64,000 nucleotides of DNA from Phaeodactylibacter sp. (lineage in GTDB: Bacteria > Bacteroidota > Bacteroidia > Chitinophagales > Saprospiraceae): contig NZ_JALEGS010000055.1 in assembly GCF_022763345.1 (NCBI RefSeq), positions 1-64,000 on the forward strand. Direction: 5' to 3'. The position numbers were made by a program, and so were the translations under genes. Shown here in pieces: positions 54,732 to 63,769 of this stretch. The notes below the pieces were generated by a model. The model was given only the letters and a program-made list of their open reading frames with translations, had not been told where the DNA came from and did not search any database. The first letter of the stretch is position 1. Each line of letters begins with the position of its first letter.

Positions 54732-55625
54732 CTACGCTTGCCTTTCATAATAAAGGTATAACGCCTCCACTTCAGTTCGGTCATAAAAATGCCAGCAATA
54801 GTGCGCTTCATCTGCAAGCAAAGTGCTCCCACACTTCAACATGTGATCGCGGGCGTACACCTCACCCTTATTTTTACTGAACAGCGCTGTTTTAGGATCA
54901 TAAGGTTGCCCCATAATATTTGCCAAAATGCCGCCATTGGAGGCAATCAAATCCTCGTACCTCAAAACTTGTTGCCCTGGCAAGGCACTGTATGCCTTGA
55001 AGTAGTAATCGAGTAAAAACAGTTGTCGGTCCAGCAGCTTCCGCCTTTTTTCCAATGCACTTTGCGCCTCTGGGTCCAGCAATGACAAATACCTTATCTT
55101 TCCACGGGAGACCGGCACACTCACCGTTGACCAGGAACCCAACAGAGCAAGGGGGTTACGCACTACAGCAAAGCAGGGATAAGCCCGCCGGAGATCTTCT
55201 AAAAGAAGTGTAAAGACAGCGTTATGCTTAATAAAAAGCTTAAAATCAGTTCTAAAGGATTGCTCAAATTCCACTTCTGTGCGCTTGATCACCCTTTTTC
55301 GGTCGCCCCCTTTCTCCCTTTCAAAATGGTTATCAGTAATCTTACCGTCGCGCCCACGGACCGGAGCGGAAGCGTCCCGGATCAGACTTTCTCTGAAACG
55401 GGCAAAGCTTCTGTAGATTCGGTCAACTCCATCTTGCCTGGATTGCAGGTTACGGAAGGGAATTGGCTCATTTAATCCTGCTACCTGCTCTTGTTCGGAC
55501 AGCAGCTTACAGGTTAAGGTCGTTCCAGCCCTCGGAATCCCGGTAAGAATATAACAATTCCGTGAAGGGGCTACCTCTGTCGACCTTCCAAGTATTTGAT
55601 TGAAGAAGTGCATAAGTTTTGCCAT
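54732..55625 (-). CDS. Sulfotransferase, paralog B
   Basis: 297 aa from ATG 55625; the internal Met at 55613 is more likely if the nearby -7 box is used. 5'-PSB ILTGIPRAGTTLTCKLL, 3'-PB PCFAVVRNPLALLGSW, and NAVFTLLLEDLRRAYP, QVLRYEDLIASNGGILANI, shared with 42231-43043. It starts the long minus-strand unit that ends with the sulfatase gene. Confidence 0.83.
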   Translation of the reverse strand: MAKLMHFFNQILGRSTEVAPSRNCYILTGIPRAGTTLTCKLLSEQEQVAGLNEPIPFRNLQSRQDGVDRIYRSFARFRESLIRDASAPVRGRDGKITDNHFEREKGGDRKRVIKRTEVEFEQSFRTDFKLFIKHNAVFTLLLEDLRRAYPCFAVVRNPLALLGSWSTVSVPVSRGKIRYLSLLDPEAQSALEKRRKLLDRQLFLLDYYFKAYSALPGQQVLRYEDLIASNGGILANIMGQPYDPKTALFSKNKGEVYARDHMLKCGSTLLADEAHYCWHFYDRTEVEALYLYYERQA

Positions 55626-55633
55626 AACGGAAT

Positions 55634-55641
55634 CAAATATA
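55634..55641 (-). promoter_or_regulatory. -7 box of the sulfotransferase-sulfatase unit
   Basis: The minus strand reads TATATTTG, a perfect TAnnTTTG match, 9 to 21 bp upstream of the alternative starts. It favours the internal start at 55613. Confidence 0.4.
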
Positions 55642-55663
55642 GGTTATCGGGCAGACATTCCCA

Positions 55664-55695
55664 GAGTAGAAAAAAACTTTGTGTTTTTCCTACTC
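55664..55695. promoter_or_regulatory. Inverted repeat between the sulfotransferase and sugar-transporter genes
   Basis: GAGTAG (55664-55669) and CTACTC (55690-55695) with an A-rich left and T-rich right interior that can extend the stem. It could be an operator shared by the divergent genes or a short hairpin. Confidence 0.4.
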
Positions 55696-55917
55696 CGGAA
55701 TATAACCGAAGGCCTTTATTTCCTGCACTTTACCTCCTCCAAAACCCAGCTGCATACCAAAGTCATCCTTTCAAAGCCCTAATGCGGTTCTTCTTTCGTT
55801 TCGCTAATAGTACACCATTTTTTTTTGCACCTGAATCCAAAAATTATCCTATCATCGCATTACAAACCGCTGTAATAGCCGGTCATCAAACTAACGAAAC
55901 GAAAAAACCTAGCGTAC

Positions 55918-57141
55918 ATGAAAAAGAATCCACACTTAATCCCCTTCATCCTGGTCACCAGTTTGTTCTTCCTCTGGGGCCTGGCCAACATCCTCAACTC
56001 GGCACTCATTTCGCACTTCCAGCCGGTATTTGACATCAGCCGGGCTCAGGCCCTCTTGGTAGAGACGGCCTTTTACCTGGGCTACTTTACCATTGCAGTG
56101 CCTGCCGGGCTGTACATGGAAAAATACACTTATAAAAAAGGGATCATTTTGGGCCTGCTGCTGTACGCCATAGGTGCCCTGCTTTTCATACCGGCAGCCA
56201 AGATGCTCACCTTTGCCTTCTTCCTGTTGGCGCTTTACGTCATTGCCAGCGGACTGGCTTTTCTGGAAACGGCTGCTAATCCATATGTGACCATTCTCGG
56301 CCCCAGAGAAAATGCCACTCAGCGCCTCAACTTTGCACAATCTTTTAATGGCGTTGCACTGGTAGTCGGCCCCTACCTGGCTGGACTACTTATCTTCTCT
56401 GGCAATGAAGGCGACATGGCTACGCAGGAGGCCAAAGTACAAGCCGCTAATGCAGTGGTCGTACCTTATGTGGGTATCGCCGTGGCGGTATTAGTGGTCG
56501 CCCTCCTGATCTGGCGCACTCAAATGCCCGAGCCGGACAAGGGCGATAAACTGAAGTTTGACCCTGCCATTTTCAAGTTTCGCCACCTCATGCTGGCTGT
56601 GCTTGCGCAGTTGCTGTATGTTGGTGCCCAAGCGGGGCTTTGGGGCATTACCATCGACTTTGTTACAGAAATGATGCCAGGCGTGAGTAAGGAAGTAGCC
56701 TCCGGAGCTTACCTGGTAGCAGGTACTCTGCTGTTCGTGATCGGCCGCTTCATTGGCACTTTCCTAATGTCTTATATTAAGGACAGCACCCTGCTGGGCG
56801 TTTACGGATTGATTGCCGCCGGCCTTTGCCTAATGGGTATTATGCTGGGTGGCGCAGCGGCAGTTTACGCCATCCTTGCGGTCAACTTCTTTATGTCGAT
56901 TATGTTCCCCACAATTTTTGGACTGGGCGTCCGCGACTTGGGCAAACATACCAAGCTGGGCTCGTCTTTTATCATTATGGCCATTGTGGGCGGAGCGGTT
57001 TTCCCACCGATCATGGGCATCCTCTCCGAGTCTATTAACATTCAGGCCAGTTTCTGGATCCCCGTGGTGTCCTTCCTGTTTGTGGCTTTCTATGGCTTCC
57101 GGGGCTACATGCACCCTAAAGGGTTTGTAGTAGCGGAATAA
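55918..57141 (+). CDS. FucP-type sugar MFS transporter
   Basis: 407 aa, 12 transmembrane helices. The FFLWGLANILNSALISHFQPVF, VETAFYLGYFTIAVPAGLYM and SGLAFLETAANPYVTILG blocks (each in part) are those of the L-fucose:H+ symporter / glucose-galactose transporter group. The substrate may be fucose, glucose, galactose or N-acetylhexosamine. A ROK-type regulator follows downstream after a terminator, which suggests sugar-responsive control. Confidence 0.92.
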   Translation: MKKNPHLIPFILVTSLFFLWGLANILNSALISHFQPVFDISRAQALLVETAFYLGYFTIAVPAGLYMEKYTYKKGIILGLLLYAIGALLFIPAAKMLTFAFFLLALYVIASGLAFLETAANPYVTILGPRENATQRLNFAQSFNGVALVVGPYLAGLLIFSGNEGDMATQEAKVQAANAVVVPYVGIAVAVLVVALLIWRTQMPEPDKGDKLKFDPAIFKFRHLMLAVLAQLLYVGAQAGLWGITIDFVTEMMPGVSKEVASGAYLVAGTLLFVIGRFIGTFLMSYIKDSTLLGVYGLIAAGLCLMGIMLGGAAAVYAILAVNFFMSIMFPTIFGLGVRDLGKHTKLGSSFIIMAIVGGAVFPPIMGILSESINIQASFWIPVVSFLFVAFYGFRGYMHPKGFVVAE

Positions 57142-57164
57142 ACTGCTGACCACCTTTTCACCTC

Positions 57165-57203
57165 AACAGCGCCATCAGGGAAAACCTTCCTGATGGCGCT
57201 GTT
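57165..57203 (+). terminator. Terminator after the sugar transporter gene
   Basis: Perfect 15-bp stem AACAGCGCCATCAGG (57165-57179) / CCTGATGGCGCTGTT (57189-57203), 23 bp after the stop codon. The T-run is short, but the stem is very stable. Confidence 0.8.
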
Positions 57204-57504
57204 GTACTTAGGGCTTTGGCAGCTCCACCAGCTGCCCATCATAGCTGCCGAACATTTGCCTCTTGAAATAAAAATTTTCAAAAAAGAGCAGTAAAAATAA
57301 AAATACGTAAAAATAAAATGCTTCTTTTTGATATTTTTAAAAAACAAGCTGCGATATTTACCCTTGGTTCGATTGAGCCCATAAATACCTGACCCTTTAG
57401 GTAAGCAAAATGGAGTTATTGCGGTTGAGATAGACACCTGGCTACTGGAAATGCTGAAACTTCACTGCTTTCATTTGTCAATATGATCAAACAGGAACCC
57501 TGGT
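57204..57504. other. 300-bp AT-rich intergenic stretch before the ROK gene
   Basis: No gene. It contains long A- and T-rich tracts (about 57265-57350). No promoter with both boxes at good spacing was found, although one must lie here if the ROK gene has its own. Confidence 0.5.
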
Positions 57505-58734
57505 ATGAACAAGTTGTTTTTGACAAAGCAATCCATCGATCAGATGAGCGGCGTCGCCTACAAGTCGATCCATCAAAAAAAACGCTTGCTGGCTTACTTC
57601 GCAGAACATGGCCCCGCTGCTATTGGCGACCTTCGCAGAGCCTTGCACCTTTCGGTTCCTAAAGTCACGGCACTGCTCAACGAGCTGATGGAGGAGCAGT
57701 TTGTTAAAGACTATGGCAAGGACAACTCCACCGGCGGGCGCCCGCCTAACCTCTACGGCCTGGCTGCCGAGTCTGCCTATTTTCTTGGGGTGGATGTGCA
57801 CCGGACCTTTGTAAACATTGCGCTGACCGACTTCCAGAAAAACATTGTAAAAATCAAGGAGCAAGTTCCTTACACCCTTTCCAATACTCAGGAAAGTCTT
57901 GATGCCCTTTGCTTGCTCATCAAATCTTTCATGAAGGAATTAGGCCAGCCTCGGGAAAAAATCCTTGGCATTGGTGTCAACCTAACCGGCCGTGTCAACT
58001 CAGCTACCGGCTTTAGTTATAGCTTTTTCCACTTTGAAGAGCAACCTCTGAGCGAGGTCCTCAAAGACAAACTTGGCATTCAGGTAGTACTTGAAAATGA
58101 TTCCCGGGCCATGGCCTATGGGGAGTTTGCAGCAGGAGTGGTTGAGCAGGAGCGAAATGTCTTGTTCCTCAATTTGGATTATGGTATCGGTATGGGCATG
58201 GTGCTGGATGGGCAGCTCTACTACGGCAAATCAGGATATTCTGGCGAGGTTGGGCACATGCCGGTCTTTGACAACAACATTATCTGCCAGTGCGGCAAAA
58301 AAGGATGCCTGGAGACCGAAGCTTCCGGATGGGCATTGGTGGAACGATTTAAAAACCGTGTCCGCAACGGTGCCACCACTCAATTGGTGCAAAATCCGGA
58401 GCACTTGAAGACAATTGACCTGGAAGCTATTATTCAGACAGCACAGTCAGATGATGTATTAGCCATCGAACTTATCGCAGAGATTGGTGAACAACTTGGC
58501 CGCGGCATCGCTGCACTGATCAACGTATTTAACCCGGAACTCGTTGTGCTGGGGGGTAGTCTTGCCGCTACCGGAGATTATATCCGCTTGCCATTGCTCA
58601 GTGCGCTTAACAAATACTCCCTGAGCCTGGTGAGCAATGATACCGCCCTCAAGGTATCCAACCTGGGCAACCGGGCAGGTGTCCTGGGTGCTTGCTTGCT
58701 GGTACAGCACAGGTTCCTTGCAACGAAGGCCTAA
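57505..58734 (+). CDS. ROK-family regulator with N-terminal HTH (NagC/Mlc-like)
   Basis: 409 aa. Residues about 20-80 form a winged helix with LSVPKVTALLNELMEEQFVKDYGK; GGRPPNLYGL leads into the actin-like ROK domain. The zinc-binding cluster is in ICQCGKKGCLETEASG (about residue 255). It lacks a clear sugar-kinase catalytic block, so a sugar-sensing repressor is more likely than a kinase. The upstream FucP-like transporter is a natural target. Confidence 0.9.
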   Translation: MNKLFLTKQSIDQMSGVAYKSIHQKKRLLAYFAEHGPAAIGDLRRALHLSVPKVTALLNELMEEQFVKDYGKDNSTGGRPPNLYGLAAESAYFLGVDVHRTFVNIALTDFQKNIVKIKEQVPYTLSNTQESLDALCLLIKSFMKELGQPREKILGIGVNLTGRVNSATGFSYSFFHFEEQPLSEVLKDKLGIQVVLENDSRAMAYGEFAAGVVEQERNVLFLNLDYGIGMGMVLDGQLYYGKSGYSGEVGHMPVFDNNIICQCGKKGCLETEASGWALVERFKNRVRNGATTQLVQNPEHLKTIDLEAIIQTAQSDDVLAIELIAEIGEQLGRGIAALINVFNPELVVLGGSLAATGDYIRLPLLSALNKYSLSLVSNDTALKVSNLGNRAGVLGACLLVQHRFLATKA

Positions 58735-58803
58735 TGCCCAGGCCCTCACAATGTGTTGGAACGGCATAGCCCGTTTTCCTAACAGCCATAAAAGCAAAAA
58801 TAA

Positions 58804-58837
58804 AGCGGAGCAGCAGCATCTTCGCCCCTACTCCGCT
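58804..58837 (-). terminator. Terminator after yidC
   Basis: AGCGGAG (58804-58810) pairs with CTCCGCT (58831-58837). On the minus strand it is followed by a T-rich stretch. It lies 24 bp past the yidC stop. Confidence 0.65.
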
Positions 58838-58860
58838 CCATAAGCGCCTTTAAGATCAGG

Positions 58861-60747
58861 CTATTTTTTGCGCTTTTTCTTTTGCTGTTCCTGAATAGCC
58901 TGCTGTTCCTTCAGGGCTTTTTCCAGGCGTTGCTGAAAACCCTTTTTCTTTTTCGGCTTTTGTTTGTACGCTTCCAGCTCCCGGTTGATCTTATCATTGT
59001 CGATGATGTAATTCTTGGTGACAATGGTCTGCGTAATATTGATCAGGTTACTGAACAGCAGGTAGCAGGTCAACCCAGCAGCAAAGCTATTAAAGAAGCC
59101 CATGAACATGATCGGCATGATGTACTGCATGTACTTCATCGCCGGGTTGGCGCCCATGTCCATATGCCGGGTATTGTAGTAGGTGTAGATCAGTGTAGTG
59201 ATAGCCCAGAGCAGGGTAAACAGGCTGATGTGCGCACCGAAGCCGAATGGGATTTCGAAGGGCAGTTTCCAGAAAATGTCGTATGAAGACAAGTCATTGG
59301 CCCACAAGAAGCTCGCCTGCCTGAATTCAATAGAGGCCGGGAAGAAGCGGTACAGGGCGAACCAAATAGGCATCTGAAGCACCATTGGCATACAGCCACC
59401 AAGCGGATTCACCCCAAATTCGCGGTACATCTTCATGGTTTCCATCTGCTGCTGCTGCTGATCGTCCTTGTATTTCTCCTTGACCCCCTCCATACGGGGC
59501 TTTAGGGCGGCCATTTTCGATTGGGAGTAAAGCATCTTGTAAGTCAATGGATACAGTACGAGCTTCACGACAAAGGTCAGCACCAGGATTACAATACCGG
59601 CACTTCCGATAAAACTCGACAGGAAGTTGAACACCGGACGGATAATCCATCGGTTGATGGACCCGAAAATGCTCCAGCCAAAAGGGATCACATCCTGCAA
59701 ACCGTGCCCCATATTGTAGAGGCGGTCGAACTCATTGGGCCCGACATACATGTGCATGGCAAAAGACTCACTGCCTGAGCGGCCGTAGGGGATTTCTATT
59801 TCTGAAACCAACAGCTTGAGGTCCTCGCCTTCTTCGGGCAGCATTTTGGTTTCAAAAGTGCCGCCGTCGAAACCGTTCTCGGCAATCAAAGAAGTATTGA
59901 AGAACTGATTGGCGTTGGACACCCACTTCAGGCGCTGCCCGTCAATCTCTTCTGTATCGTCTCCGGTACAGCTGCAGTAGTCCGGGTCGTCATCCATCGG
60001 TTTGAAGTAAACGGTGGAATAGCGGCGCTCGTAGTCTTCGTTGTGCTCCAGCTTGTCCAGATAGTTTACCCAACTCAGCTTTATTTGATCCACGCCCTGA
60101 GACACCACGTTATTCAGCTGCTCGAGCTTGATATCGTAATCAATATTGTAAGAACCGTCTGCAATGGAATAAGATTGCTCGAAGTAGCCACCGGTAGTGG
60201 TTGGTGCACGAAGGACGATGGACTGCTCATTTTGCTCTGCCACATCGAAATACAACCCTCCGGTGCTCACACCGCCGGAAGGCAGATTGGCTATCGGCAG
60301 CAGGTATTCAAACTTGTTTTTTTCATCCTCCAGGAGGTAAAGCGGCACTTCTTCGGTAGAAGCATCCTCGAGGTAGCGGAGTTTTTTGTGGTTTTTGATG
60401 AGTACGGAGGTAATTCTGCCACCCTTTGAAGAAAGATTCACCTTCATCAGGTCATTTTCCAGCACCAGGGTTTGTTCTTCACCATCTGCTGCGGCAGCAA
60501 AAGGCCCAAACGCCGCCTGCTGACGTAGTAGTGCCAGGGAATCATCTACGGTTTCCACCAGTTGTACGGCTTCCACGGTATCTTTTGCTACTGCCTTGAG
60601 GCTGTCCTCCCGCGCCTGTACCTGCGCAATAGAGTCTTGACGGGCTTGCTGTTCCTGTATCTCCGCTTCGGTCGGCGCCATAAACTGTTGCCATACCATC
60701 AGCAAGATAAAGATGAGCGTGAGTCCGATTATCGTATTCCTATCCAT
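58861..60747 (-). CDS. yidC: Membrane protein insertase YidC
   Basis: 628 aa, long Bacteroidota form. The N-terminal helix (NTIIGLTLIFILLMVWQQF) is followed by a large periplasmic domain (to about residue 350), then the conserved 60KD_IMP core with GGCMPMVLQMPIWFALYRFF (about residue 440), the hydrophilic loop and three further helices, and a Lys-rich C-terminal tail that can contact ribosomes. It inserts inner-membrane proteins with or without Sec. Confidence 0.96.
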   Translation of the reverse strand: MDRNTIIGLTLIFILLMVWQQFMAPTEAEIQEQQARQDSIAQVQAREDSLKAVAKDTVEAVQLVETVDDSLALLRQQAAFGPFAAAADGEEQTLVLENDLMKVNLSSKGGRITSVLIKNHKKLRYLEDASTEEVPLYLLEDEKNKFEYLLPIANLPSGGVSTGGLYFDVAEQNEQSIVLRAPTTTGGYFEQSYSIADGSYNIDYDIKLEQLNNVVSQGVDQIKLSWVNYLDKLEHNEDYERRYSTVYFKPMDDDPDYCSCTGDDTEEIDGQRLKWVSNANQFFNTSLIAENGFDGGTFETKMLPEEGEDLKLLVSEIEIPYGRSGSESFAMHMYVGPNEFDRLYNMGHGLQDVIPFGWSIFGSINRWIIRPVFNFLSSFIGSAGIVILVLTFVVKLVLYPLTYKMLYSQSKMAALKPRMEGVKEKYKDDQQQQQMETMKMYREFGVNPLGGCMPMVLQMPIWFALYRFFPASIEFRQASFLWANDLSSYDIFWKLPFEIPFGFGAHISLFTLLWAITTLIYTYYNTRHMDMGANPAMKYMQYIMPIMFMGFFNSFAAGLTCYLLFSNLINITQTIVTKNYIIDNDKINRELEAYKQKPKKKKGFQQRLEKALKEQQAIQEQQKKKRKK

Positions 60748-60810
60748 TCAGATCTTGAACTTGTTTCACCAATGCCGTGCTATTAAATAACTGAAAGTCA
60801 AAAAATTAGA

Positions 60811-60829
60811 CCGGAAAATCATGTTCCGG
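60811..60829 (-). promoter_or_regulatory. Leader hairpin upstream of yidC
   Basis: CCGGAA (60811-60816) / TTCCGG (60824-60829), a 6-bp stem within the predicted leader of yidC. It could be structural only. Confidence 0.3.
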
Positions 60830-60856
60830 CATGCGCACAGCGCTTTAAGAGCACCG

Positions 60857-60864
60857 CAAAAGTA
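60857..60864 (-). promoter_or_regulatory. -7 box of yidC
   Basis: The minus strand reads TACTTTTG, a perfect TAnnTTTG match, giving a leader of about 100 nt. No -33 TTG at standard spacing. Confidence 0.4.
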
Positions 60865-60932
60865 CAACTTTCAGGGTGCTTGCGGTAAACACAATAGATG
60901 TTTATTGAGAATTGTTCGGCCAGCCCGCCAAT

Positions 60933-62156
60933 TTATGAGGCAGGCGTGGCTTCCATTGCGGCTTCCACGGCTTTGTAGGTTTCCAGTGCCACCTCCAGGC
61001 AATCCATCGCTTTTTCCAGGTCTTGCTCATTTAGAATGTAGGCAATCCGCACTTCATCGCGGCCCAAACCGGGCGTGGCGTAGAACCCTTCGCCCGGAGA
61101 AAGCATGACCGTCGCGCCTTCATGCTCAAAAGATTCCAGCAGCCACTGACAGAAGTGCTCAGCGCTGCGCAGCGGGAACTTTGCAAAGCAGTAAAAGGCC
61201 CCCCCGGGCAGATAGCTCACGACACCCGGCATAGCCTGCAGGCGATTGTAGACCACCTGCCGCCGGCGATTGTAAGATTCGGTCACCTGATCGAGGTAGC
61301 TGTTGTCCATATCGAGCGTGGCTTCCGCCAAAATCTGTGCCAGGCCCGGAGGGCTCAGGCGAAGCTTGGCATAGCGGGTAGCGGCTTCCAGGACGCCCTG
61401 ATTGCGGGTAACTAACGCCCCGATGCGCGCTCCGCAGGCACTGTAGCGCTTGGAAATCGAGTCAACCACGATAACGTGATCTTCCAGCCCCTCCAGGCGA
61501 AGGGCAGAGTAGAATTCCTTCCCATCGTAGCAAAACTCCCGGTATACTTCGTCCACAAACAGGAACAAGTCGTAGGCTTTGCACAACCGCCCGAGCTGTG
61601 CTAAATCTTCCCGGCTGTAAAAGCAACCAGTAGGGTTATTTGGATTGGTGATGAAGATGCCCCGTGTTTTGTCGGTAATCACAGCTTCGAAGGCTTCTAC
61701 GGGGGGCAGTGCAAAGCCATCTTCAATATGACAGGTAATAGGCCGGATATTCAGGCTGCCAATCTGCGCAAAGCCATTGTAGTTGGCATAAAAAGGTTCA
61801 GGCACGATGACTTCGTCTCCTATGTCGAAACAAGACAGCATGGCAAACTGAATGGCTTCCGAGCCTCCAATGGTTACAATGATGTCGTCCGGGGTAAGCG
61901 AAACATCAAATTTTTGATAGTACTCCACCAGCTTTTTGCGGTAGCTCAGTTGCCCCACTGCCGGGCTGTAGGCCAATACTTTTAGCTGGTTTTCACGCAC
62001 CTGCTTCAGGGCATACAATGGCGTTTCGATATCAGGCTGACCAATATTAAGGTGGTACACATGCTTACCGGCCTCTTTGGCTTTATCCGCAAAGGGGACC
62101 AGCTTTCGGAAAGGCGACATGGGAACATTCCTGCCCCGGCTGGAAATTGAAGGCAT
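60933..62156 (-). CDS. Class-I/II PLP-dependent aminotransferase
   Basis: 407 aa. Fold-type I enzyme: HLNIGQPDIETPLYALK, YSPAVGQLSYRKKLVEYY, IFITNPNNPTGCFYS, DEVYREFCYDG, and the Schiff-base lysine in DSISKRYSACGARIGAL (about residue 240), then the Arg of the substrate-binding RLSPPG-type region. The substrate (aspartate, aromatic or another amino acid) is not decided by these blocks. A palindrome covers its predicted transcription start. Confidence 0.9.
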   Translation of the reverse strand: MPSISSRGRNVPMSPFRKLVPFADKAKEAGKHVYHLNIGQPDIETPLYALKQVRENQLKVLAYSPAVGQLSYRKKLVEYYQKFDVSLTPDDIIVTIGGSEAIQFAMLSCFDIGDEVIVPEPFYANYNGFAQIGSLNIRPITCHIEDGFALPPVEAFEAVITDKTRGIFITNPNNPTGCFYSREDLAQLGRLCKAYDLFLFVDEVYREFCYDGKEFYSALRLEGLEDHVIVVDSISKRYSACGARIGALVTRNQGVLEAATRYAKLRLSPPGLAQILAEATLDMDNSYLDQVTESYNRRRQVVYNRLQAMPGVVSYLPGGAFYCFAKFPLRSAEHFCQWLLESFEHEGATVMLSPGEGFYATPGLGRDEVRIAYILNEQDLEKAMDCLEVALETYKAVEAAMEATPAS

Positions 62157-62157
62157 A

Positions 62158-62185
62158 GCGCTAATATTTCTGATAAAATTAGCGC
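62158..62185 (-). promoter_or_regulatory. Inverted repeat over the aminotransferase transcription start
   Basis: Perfect 8-bp arms GCGCTAAT (62158-62165) and ATTAGCGC (62178-62185), 12-base spacer. It lies directly before the ATG (62156) and next to a TATATTTG -7 box at 62186-62193, so it sits on the expected +1. An operator is the simplest reading. Confidence 0.5.
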
Positions 62186-62193
62186 CAAATATA
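62186..62193 (-). promoter_or_regulatory. -7 box of the aminotransferase gene
   Basis: The minus strand reads TATATTTG, a perfect TAnnTTTG match, 30 bp upstream of the ATG. No -33 TTG at standard spacing. Confidence 0.45.
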
Positions 62194-62252
62194 GACTAAT
62201 TTGAGGCAGAGGTAAACCCTGGGTATGTTAAATCCACCTTTTTGTACGATGC

Positions 62253-63038
62253 CTACTCCAAACGAAAGGCTTCATCAGGCAGGTTCCCCAGGACTTCTAT
62301 TCCTGTAATTTTTCGCTCGCCCCGGTCGCCACTCAGTTTCAGCCCATTATATTCCTGATAATTTTGCCACGGAACTACAAAACCCGGCGCTTCATCCGAC
62401 GCATCGCCGAAGTAAGCCCACTGCCGCACCAGGTGCTCTTCCTGATCTACCCATACCAGGTATTTATTCTGTGGGGTATCCCCGATTTCTTCGAAGGTTA
62501 GCTGCAAGACGTCTGCTACTTCCCCAGCCTGCGTAGTATCCACGCCCTGATATTTTAAGGTTACGCCAGAGTCCTTGAGCTTAAAAGGCATAAAAACCCA
62601 GTAGGCATCATTGATCCAGATGCTTCTGCCTTGTTTTAGCAGATTGGCAAGGCTGTCCGGCTCCGTAACAAGCGCTCCATCTACCCGAACCTGCCCCTCT
62701 CCGGTATTCAGGTTGAAAGCCATGACGGTACTGCTGTCCGGCAGCATCGTGATCCGTACATTGCCAGTTTTTTTGTCCCAGAGCAGGGTGCGACGGTTGA
62801 AAAAATTCCAGTGGAAGTAGCGGGATTGGTCCCAGGTGCGCCGGCCTCCCATTGCCTCCATTACCGAATCTGCGATGGCTATCGCCTTTTCATCTGATGC
62901 GTCTGCCCTGAAGCCCGGAGCTGCCGGATTGGGGTAAACCTGTGGTGCCGTCGCTGCTGTATTGTCGGTTTCTCCGTAAGGAGTACAGGCTGATAGTCCC
63001 GCCAAAATCAGGAGTGGAAGTAAGTAGGCTATTCGCAT
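62253..63038 (-). CDS. Lipoprotein with LolA/LolB-like fold (hypothetical)
   Basis: 261 aa. Lipobox GLSAC near residue 18. The body alternates strands and short helices: AIADSVMEAMGGRRTWDQSRY, then a long beta sheet to the end (KITGIEVLGNLPDEAFRLE). This resembles outer-membrane lipoprotein-sorting-like domains used in many Bacteroidota hypothetical proteins. No ligand is evident. Confidence 0.7.
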   Translation of the reverse strand: MRIAYLLPLLILAGLSACTPYGETDNTAATAPQVYPNPAAPGFRADASDEKAIAIADSVMEAMGGRRTWDQSRYFHWNFFNRRTLLWDKKTGNVRITMLPDSSTVMAFNLNTGEGQVRVDGALVTEPDSLANLLKQGRSIWINDAYWVFMPFKLKDSGVTLKYQGVDTTQAGEVADVLQLTFEEIGDTPQNKYLVWVDQEEHLVRQWAYFGDASDEAPGFVVPWQNYQEYNGLKLSGDRGERKITGIEVLGNLPDEAFRLE

Positions 63039-63107
63039 GACGTTTTGTTTTTCACCACAACAGACCGGAAAAGTAAGGGTTCATGATTTTCAGCTTTTTA
63101 GTCTTCC

Positions 63108-63743
63108 TCAGCTTTTGTCTATGCCACCCTGCAGCTCATCCTGTAACTTTTGTAAAGCTTCCCATTCCCCGGCTGCGGCCAATGCAGCCTGCCGGGGCCA
63201 GGAATCAGGCCTGGCCAAGCCAAACCGTTTGCCAGCCTTATCCAGGATTTCCTGTAGCTGCTCTACGGTCGCATTTGCTAACTCCTTCCAGGTATAAATT
63301 CCTCCGGCATTAAGCAGCCCCTCGATTTTTGGGCCGATGCCCTCGATTTTTGTGAGGTCATCCGGGTTAGACGAGGGCCCCATGGCCACCACTGACGTAT
63401 GGCCCGTTGCCAACTCTACCCTCCCCTCTCCTTCACCGGCCTGCGCTAATTTGGATTCCAAAATTCGTTTGTCTGCTTCGCAGCTGTTCAGTTTTGCACG
63501 GATTTCCTTAAGGGTACCCTCCAACTGCTCGTGCTGATACTTCAGGCCTACGTAGTCCTTTTCCCAGTTGGTGCTCCGGGCATGCAGTGCGGCATTGTCT
63601 GATTCCAGCGCACGGAGTTTCTTTTTATTGCCACACAGCAAACAGCCAACGATAGCGCCTAGTATGAAAGCCAGGGCAGACAAAAGGAGCCACCATAGCC
63701 AGCAAGGCTCTAGCGTGGCAAGAAATAGTGTTCCGAATTCCAT
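63108..63743 (-). CDS. Membrane-anchored helix-hairpin-helix protein
   Basis: 211 aa. One N-terminal transmembrane helix (PCWLWWLLLSALAFILGAIVG, in part), a coiled coil to about residue 110, then a HhH domain: DDLTKIEGIGPKIEGLLNAGGIYTWKELANA (in part), the type called flap-endonuclease-1-like HhH. HhH domains bind DNA or proteins; here the membrane anchor and the OmpA-family gene just upstream point to an envelope or nucleoid-tether role. Function is inferred. Confidence 0.8.
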   Translation of the reverse strand: MEFGTLFLATLEPCWLWWLLLSALAFILGAIVGCLLCGNKKKLRALESDNAALHARSTNWEKDYVGLKYQHEQLEGTLKEIRAKLNSCEADKRILESKLAQAGEGEGRVELATGHTSVVAMGPSSNPDDLTKIEGIGPKIEGLLNAGGIYTWKELANATVEQLQEILDKAGKRFGLARPDSWPRQAALAAAGEWEALQKLQDELQGGIDKS

Positions 63744-63769
63744 GGTTGATTTCGTTTTGCTGAGGTTAT

